Notes under the pieces: generated by a model
The model's input: the letters and a program-made list of their open reading frames with translations, nothing else
What the model was told of the DNA's origin: nothing
Database searches by the model: none
Source of the DNA: Kribbella jiaozuonensis
GTDB taxonomy: Bacteria; Actinomycetota; Actinomycetes; Propionibacteriales; Kribbellaceae
Assembly (NCBI RefSeq): GCF_005233875.1
Contig: NZ_SZPZ01000004.1
Coordinates: 868,001 to 932,000 of the forward strand
Length of the DNA: 64,000 nt
Direction: 5' to 3'
Part shown: one piece after another, positions 59,693 through 64,000 of the stretch
How the letters are laid out: each line of letters starts with the position of its first letter
How positions within the stretch are numbered: position 1 is the stretch's first letter
Made by a program: the position numbers and the translations under genes

Positions 59693-60511
59693 GTGAGTGA
59701 GTTTGGGTCGGATCTCGGTTACCTCCTGGATGTTCCGTATGCGCGGCCCGGTGGGGTTGAGCTTTGTTTGGATGTGGTTTCGTCGTTGCCGTCTGCTGCA
59801 GTGCCTGTTGTGGTGCGGGTTGATGGGTGTCCTGGGTGGGGGCCTGGGGATCGGCGGGCGGCGATGGCCCCGTTTGTTAATCCGGCTATGGCTCGGGCGG
59901 GATTTGTGGCGGTTGGGATCTCGGTGCGGGAGAGCGGGCAGGCGGTGTTTCCGGCGCAGTTGGACGACGTACAGGCAGCTGTGCGATGGCTGCGGCGTAA
60001 CCCGCTCGGGTTGCCGATCGATCCTGGCCGGATCGGCATCTGGGGACAGTCAGCCGGTGGGCACCTGGCTGCTATGGCGGGTCTCAGCGGCTCGGCGGAT
60101 GCCGGCGTACAGGCAGTTGTGACGATCGGCGGACCAAGCGATCTCACGCGACAGGGTGGTGAGATGCGGATCGATCGGCCATCGCCGGTTACTGCGTTGG
60201 TAGGCGGCGATACGAGCCGGTTACGCGCGGCGAGTCCGGTCGCGCACGTTCGGGCCGGCGCGCCGCCGTACCTCATCATCCACGGGACCTCCGACGAGAC
60301 AGTCCCTTACGAACAAGCCGAACTGCTCCACCACGCCTTGCGTGCCGTGGGAACGGACAGTCGGCTGCTCCCGATCGCAGGCGGACACCACAACCTCCTC
60401 CCAGATCCGGACGCGCCGTACGACGGGCAGGTCTGGTACGACGTTGCCGACGAGGTCGCGCGGTTCTTCAAACATCAACTGGGTGTCGAATCGGGAACCG
60501 GTGATTCGTAG
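59693..60511 (+). CDS. Alpha/beta hydrolase
   Basis: This serine esterase or peptidase-like enzyme has 272 residues. The nucleophile elbow is GIWGQSAGGHLAAMAG (GxSxG, around residue 124). The acid is the Asp of LIIHGTSDETVPYEQ, and the His lies in LLPIAGGHHNLL. The layout is that of BD-FAE/lipase-type hydrolases that deacetylate carbohydrates or cleave small esters. The frame is open far upstream; GTG at 59693 begins the conserved part but has no good Shine-Dalgarno, so the start is uncertain. The DHFR-like gene follows after 27 bp. Confidence 0.82.
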   Translation: MSEFGSDLGYLLDVPYARPGGVELCLDVVSSLPSAAVPVVVRVDGCPGWGPGDRRAAMAPFVNPAMARAGFVAVGISVRESGQAVFPAQLDDVQAAVRWLRRNPLGLPIDPGRIGIWGQSAGGHLAAMAGLSGSADAGVQAVVTIGGPSDLTRQGGEMRIDRPSPVTALVGGDTSRLRAASPVAHVRAGAPPYLIIHGTSDETVPYEQAELLHHALRAVGTDSRLLPIAGGHHNLLPDPDAPYDGQVWYDVADEVARFFKHQLGVESGTGDS

Positions 60512-60538
60512 GAGGGGTAAACGACGAAGGAGAACAGC

Positions 60539-61117
60539 ATGACTGCGAGCTACACGTTCGACGTGTTTTCGACCCTCGACGGGTTCGGCGCGCACGACGG
60601 TGACTGGGGTGGCTACTGGGGCAAGCAGGGGCCCGAGCTGCTCGAGCATCGGGCGGCGATCTATCGGGAGCCTGCGCGGATGGTGTTCGGCGCGAACATG
60701 TACCGGACCCACTCGGCGATCATCGCCGCGAGCCCGCCGGGATCTGAGTCGTACGACGAGTGGGTGACCCGGATGATGAATCTGCCGGCGACGATCGTGT
60801 CGAGCACGCTGGAAGCGCCGCTCGACTGGCCGGACGGGAGTATCGCCAGCGGCGACGCCGCTGAGATCGTTGCCCGGCTCAAGCAGGAATCCGACGTACC
60901 GCTGCGCTCCCACGGCAGCCTCTCCCTCAACCGCGCGCTGCTCAAGGCCGGCCTGGTCGACCGCATCCAGGTCACGCTCTTCCCCGTGATCTGCGGCCGG
61001 ACCGGAATCGATCCGATCTTCCACGGCGCAGCCGACTTCGACCTCGACCTACTCGAAACCCGAACCTTCGACGGCCACACCCAAGAGCTCATCTACCGCC
61101 CGAGTCTGCATGCATAG
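60539..61117 (+). CDS. Dihydrofolate reductase-like (RibD C-terminal) protein
   Basis: This 192-residue protein has the DHFR/RibD_C fold pattern: YTFDVFSTLDGFGAHDGDWGG at the start, RMVFGANMYRTHS, and the NADPH-loop region LRSHGSLSLNRALLKAGLVDRIQVTLFPVICGRTG near residues 120-155. Such stand-alone proteins are common in actinobacteria and usually have no proven substrate; true folA function is unlikely. AAGGAG six bases before the ATG gives a firm start. It is convergent to the SIR2 gene with 35 bp between. Confidence 0.88.
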   Translation: MTASYTFDVFSTLDGFGAHDGDWGGYWGKQGPELLEHRAAIYREPARMVFGANMYRTHSAIIAASPPGSESYDEWVTRMMNLPATIVSSTLEAPLDWPDGSIASGDAAEIVARLKQESDVPLRSHGSLSLNRALLKAGLVDRIQVTLFPVICGRTGIDPIFHGAADFDLDLLETRTFDGHTQELIYRPSLHA

Positions 61118-61152
61118 CGTCGATCGTCGGTCAACCAGGCCGCACCTTGCAG

Positions 61153-63234
61153 TCACCCGGCCGAGGCGAGGAGGCTTCGTGCGACGCCGATCGCGAGTCC
61201 AGCCGCGCGCCGGTGGAACTTCTTCCAGAAGACCGCGTAGACCTGCTCGACTGCCTGCGCGATCGGCTCGTCCAAGGGGATACGCCCGCACTTGTCCTGC
61301 AGCCATTCGCACAGAACCGGTACGAGGCGCCCGTCGTCCACGCCTGGTGCTTGGTCGCTGTATGCCGCGATCAGGCCGATGATGACTGCCCAGGTCGCCG
61401 TCGGCTCCGGACGCCCGGCGCTCATTTCGGTCATCCGGCGGTACGCGGCGATGAGATAGCCCTCCGCCTGATCTGCCGGGATGAAGAAGGATGCGAGCAC
61501 GATCGCACCGACCTCGCGCCGGGTCGAACCGACTACCCGAGCGAGTTCCCGCACGTGATCGCATTGACCGAAAAGATCTGCGCGGAGACTGTTGGGCCAG
61601 TCCCTCATCGTCGGTGGACGTCCCTGATCGCCTGTGCTTCGAGCAGCGGTCTCGTTCTTGATACGGATCTCGACCAGGTCAAGGGCAACTTTTGCTTCGA
61701 TGCCCTCCCAGTAGGCCCTCTGCACCTGGGCCAGCAACTTGGGCGACGCCGGGGGTGCCCACACCTGCTTGGCCAGCCGCGCTCGCTTCGCAGTGATGCT
61801 GCTCCCACCGGTGCGGCCGAGGTCAGACAGGCGGTTCCGCCAGTCCTCTACGACAGGGCCATACGGGGCGCGATTCATCACCTCATGGGCACCGATGGCG
61901 AACTGGAGCAACGCCCGGCTGGTCGGTGCGATTGACTTGCTCCGCCAGGACAGCGCCGCCTGCAGTTCATCGCTGTTCCACAACTCACTCTGGGTACTCG
62001 GCGCAAAGGACGACCAGTGCCTGGCGATGTCGGTCCACAGCGACCTGCGGGTCTCAGATCTCTCCGATATGGGGAGCCAGAACCAGAGAAAGTGCCGGAG
62101 ATGGCTCTCGATCCGCGCGCAAGCCAGCCACAGTTCTGGGTCGATGGTGCGGCCGCGGCAAGCTCGCCGGATGGAGGACACCGTGGCCTGCCAATTCGGC
62201 GTGCCTTCCGGCATCTGCGCGAACCAGCTCGACTGCTGCCGCGATTCGTAGTCTCCGACTTCTTCCAACCAGGAGGCGATCTCTTCGAGCGGCGAGGCCG
62301 CTGTTGGTGTTCGGCGTCCGACCGCCAGATCGGCGATCGAATCAAGGATCTGGGAGACCTCGGTGTGCTGCGTGTAGTACAGCGGCCGAACCCCGTACGA
62401 CGCGGTCAGAGCGCGTTGCTCCCACCAGTCACGCGTCGTACCTGTCTGCGGAAGCGTCGCGTAATGCATGGGCCGGGCGATCGGCAACTTTCGCCGGGCA
62501 GTCGCGGCAGCGTCTCGCAGGGCAACATCGTTCCATGAGACGCCGATGGACAGGACGACATGGTCCTCGAACAGTCTTGCCAAAATTGCCCGGTACGGAG
62601 AGTCGGAGCTGAGCGCCGCATCATAGGTCGACCTGGAGAGGACGACCGGCTCACCGACGACGCCGTCGAACGGGATCGCGCCGTGGAGCCGCAGGACATT
62701 GACCTGCTTCTGCGGCGGCTGGAACAGCTGTCCCAGTGGCCAGGCCGACAGTTCGGTCCGCTCGATCACCCGTACGCCGAAGTCGGACGGCAGGTTGCTT
62801 CGCAGTACGTCGATGAGGTCATCTGTGTAGTTCAGCGAAATGATCAGACCGACACCGCCGGCAACGAGCCGCGTGATCGCCTTGGCAAGAGCTGTCGCCG
62901 CTGCTGCTTCACCCGGAATAGCCGGGATGGCCTTCCGGATGCCGTCGATATAGCCGACGGGACCCAGCGTGATCCGAAGGGCCTCTGCCGACTCCATCGG
63001 CCACTGGCTGGAGACTGACTTGAGCCGCGACCTGTCGACGTGCGCATCGCCGGCCTTCGCGACATCGCTGAGCAGAGCCGTCCATCCGGGTCGGTTGTTC
63101 AGCGATTGGTCGACCCCTGCACCGATCAGAAGCACGAGTCGAGCTGCCTGCGCACCCACCTCGGCGGCCGTAGCGACCTCGCTCACCGAACGTCGGCCAT
63201 GCGGCGTGACCAGCCATGCCGGAGTTCCCGGCAT
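61153..63234 (-). CDS. SIR2-domain protein, possible NAD-consuming defence effector
   Basis: This 693-residue protein has a SIR2-like domain in residues ~33-240. LLIGAGVDQSLNNRPGWTALL replaces the usual GAGxS..G.P.W NAD loop. LIISLNYTDDLIDVL contains the conserved Asn (N135), LRLHGAI the catalytic His (H184), and LSIGVSWNDVAL the last strand. The other ~450 residues are helical without a named domain, ending HRRAAGLAIGVARSLLASAG. SIR2 domains of this kind act as NADases in anti-phage systems (ThsA, DSR, SIR2-HerA). Here activity is inference. Its ATG overlaps the epimerase stop (TGATG), so both are cotranslated. Confidence 0.8.
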   Translation of the reverse strand: MPGTPAWLVTPHGRRSVSEVATAAEVGAQAARLVLLIGAGVDQSLNNRPGWTALLSDVAKAGDAHVDRSRLKSVSSQWPMESAEALRITLGPVGYIDGIRKAIPAIPGEAAAATALAKAITRLVAGGVGLIISLNYTDDLIDVLRSNLPSDFGVRVIERTELSAWPLGQLFQPPQKQVNVLRLHGAIPFDGVVGEPVVLSRSTYDAALSSDSPYRAILARLFEDHVVLSIGVSWNDVALRDAAATARRKLPIARPMHYATLPQTGTTRDWWEQRALTASYGVRPLYYTQHTEVSQILDSIADLAVGRRTPTAASPLEEIASWLEEVGDYESRQQSSWFAQMPEGTPNWQATVSSIRRACRGRTIDPELWLACARIESHLRHFLWFWLPISERSETRRSLWTDIARHWSSFAPSTQSELWNSDELQAALSWRSKSIAPTSRALLQFAIGAHEVMNRAPYGPVVEDWRNRLSDLGRTGGSSITAKRARLAKQVWAPPASPKLLAQVQRAYWEGIEAKVALDLVEIRIKNETAARSTGDQGRPPTMRDWPNSLRADLFGQCDHVRELARVVGSTRREVGAIVLASFFIPADQAEGYLIAAYRRMTEMSAGRPEPTATWAVIIGLIAAYSDQAPGVDDGRLVPVLCEWLQDKCGRIPLDEPIAQAVEQVYAVFWKKFHRRAAGLAIGVARSLLASAG

Positions 63235-64000
63235 CAGTGCGTCCCGGTATTCGGGGCGAGCCGCTCTCCGTATCGGAAGGCATCGGACAAGGCCATAGCC
63301 GCCGTCTCTATCGCCGCCGCCACCCTGCTCTCCGGCTTCCAGCCGAAGCCCTGCAGCGTTGACGAATCCATGGCGTAGGACCTGTCCTCGACGATCCGGT
63401 CGGCGACATAAGTGAGTTTCGGCGGAAGCCCGAGCACCGATGCGATCAAGTCGATCACCTGCAGTACCGACAGTTGGACACCCGAGGTGGCTTGATAGAC
63501 ACCGACTGGGAGCTCACGGTGGACAGCAAGCATCAACGCCGCGCAGAGGTCTTCGACTGCCATCCACTCGCGGACCTGTTCACCCGACCCGAAGACCGGA
63601 ACCGGATCTCCTCCCAGGAGACTCGACACGGCTACCGGAATGAGCTTCTGTGCCCGCTGGCGACCGCCGACCAGGTTGCAGGAACGCATGATCACGAGAT
63701 CCAGACCGTAGGTGTCCCGGTAACACCCCAGGATCGTCTCTGCGCAGGCCTTGGACGCGGCATACGGCTGCGTGGGGCGTGCCGGCTCGCTCTCCCCCAG
63801 GGGTGCGAAGGATTCGCCGAGAACCTCGTCGGAGGACATGTAAACGAGCCTGGATCGCGGGTTACGTCTGAGCCACTCGGCCGCATCGACAGCGATGGCA
63901 ATGTTGGTCTCGAAGGCACGTCTCGGATCGGCGAGAGCCTCGTCGACGTTGGTTTCGCCGGCCAGGACGATGGCCACATCGACTTCACGGTCAGGGAGAT
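63234..64000 (-). CDS. Extended SDR nucleotide-sugar epimerase/dehydratase-like, 5' end outside window
   Basis: This is an NAD-dependent SDR resembling dTDP-glucose 4,6-dehydratase or UDP-sugar epimerases. RLVYMSSDEVLGE and YAASKACAE (catalytic Tyr-x-x-x-Lys) are present, as are the substrate segment RSCNLVGGRQRAQKLIPVAV and VREWMAVEDLCAALMLAV. The open frame continues to base 64000 (reading DREVDVAIVLAG before the first possible start at 63977), so the N-terminal Rossmann motif is missing only because the window ends. Its stop overlaps the SIR2 start by one base. Its product could feed a surface glycan or a modified nucleotide; nothing here decides. Confidence 0.85.
   Translation of the reverse strand, partial: LPDREVDVAIVLAGETNVDEALADPRRAFETNIAIAVDAAEWLRRNPRSRLVYMSSDEVLGESFAPLGESEPARPTQPYAASKACAETILGCYRDTYGLDLVIMRSCNLVGGRQRAQKLIPVAVSSLLGGDPVPVFGSGEQVREWMAVEDLCAALMLAVHRELPVGVYQATSGVQLSVLQVIDLIASVLGLPPKLTYVADRIVEDRSYAMDSSTLQGFGWKPESRVAAAIETAAMALSDAFRYGERLAPNTGTH

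Noticed and set aside
1..64000. tRNA, rRNA, insertion sequences or integrases
   Set aside because: I found no cloverleaf in the gaps, no transposase or integrase motifs and no long terminal repeats. A covariance scan would be needed to exclude small RNAs.

Overview
The window is a 64 kb chromosomal segment of a high-GC actinobacterium. The gene order priA-metK-coaBC-rpoZ-gmk-mihF / pyrF-pyrD-carB-carA-orf-pyrC-pyrB-pyrR / bldD / nusB-efp / aroQ-aroB-aroK-aroC / aroE-mltG-ruvX-alaS-DUF6167-DUF948 / rarA is the conserved core arrangement of Streptomyces and its relatives. Protein style and the mix of Tat-exported oxidoreductases, LacI-type operators and DUF families fit the Nocardioidales; Kribbella is my best guess from pattern recognition, not from any search.

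Layout. 1-2.8 kb: two convergent MFS transporters and an ArsR-type regulator with a palindromic operator. 2.8-11.1 kb: priA, metK, an AlkZ-like winged-helix protein, a GNAT protein, coaBC, rpoZ, gmk and mihF. 11.2-14.9 kb: an accessory insert (duplicated lipoproteins, an EamA exporter with divergent LysR regulator, a DUF4037 protein) splitting mihF from the pyr operon. 15-24.6 kb: the complete de novo UMP operon pyrR-B-C-orf-carA-carB-pyrD-F. Its junctions are overlapping start/stop codons, and a PyrR-binding RNA loop lies beside the pyrR ribosome-binding site. 24.7-25.3 kb: bldD, divergent from pyrR, with a matching BldD box on its own promoter and the c-di-GMP-binding motif intact. 25.5-26.6 kb: nusB and efp. 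26.8-30.6 kb: a second accessory insert (membrane protein with an L7/L12-like tail, MarR/EamA pair with three operator repeats, an NmrA-like gene broken by one in-frame TAG, a LuxR-type regulator). 30.8-35.5 kb: shikimate genes aroQ, aroB, aroK, aroC, interrupted by a Gfo/Idh/MocA oxidoreductase with its own inverted-repeat operator, and a small secreted peptide. 35.6-42.2 kb: ADP-ribosylglycohydrolase, two Tat-exported flavin (BBE) oxidoreductases, a prepilin peptidase, a GreA/B-like protein and a DUF2330 protein. 42.2-48 kb: aroE, mltG, ruvX, alaS and two small membrane proteins. 48-52.9 kb: a Pro/Thr-rich membrane protein, a SnoaL-like protein, rarA, a 26-bp tandem repeat and three little-known genes. 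52.9-61.1 kb: secA2, a GNAT protein, a secreted AMIN-like protein, a GxGYxYP protein behind a perfect LacI-type palindrome, an alpha/beta hydrolase and a DHFR-like protein. 61.1-64 kb: a 693-residue SIR2-domain protein translationally coupled to an extended SDR epimerase/dehydratase that runs off the window.

How the genes work together. pyrR-F plus carAB make UMP from glutamine, bicarbonate, aspartate and PRPP, with PyrR probably repressing translation. aroQ/B/K/C/E supply five of the seven shikimate steps. efp, nusB, rpoZ, mihF, priA, rarA, ruvX and alaS serve information processing, and bldD is a developmental master regulator. The most likely undescribed system is the SIR2-SDR gene pair at the right edge: SIR2-like NAD-consuming effectors are common in anti-phage defence, but the rest of its operon lies outside the window. 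No rRNA, tRNA, IS element, integrase or CRISPR array was recognised.
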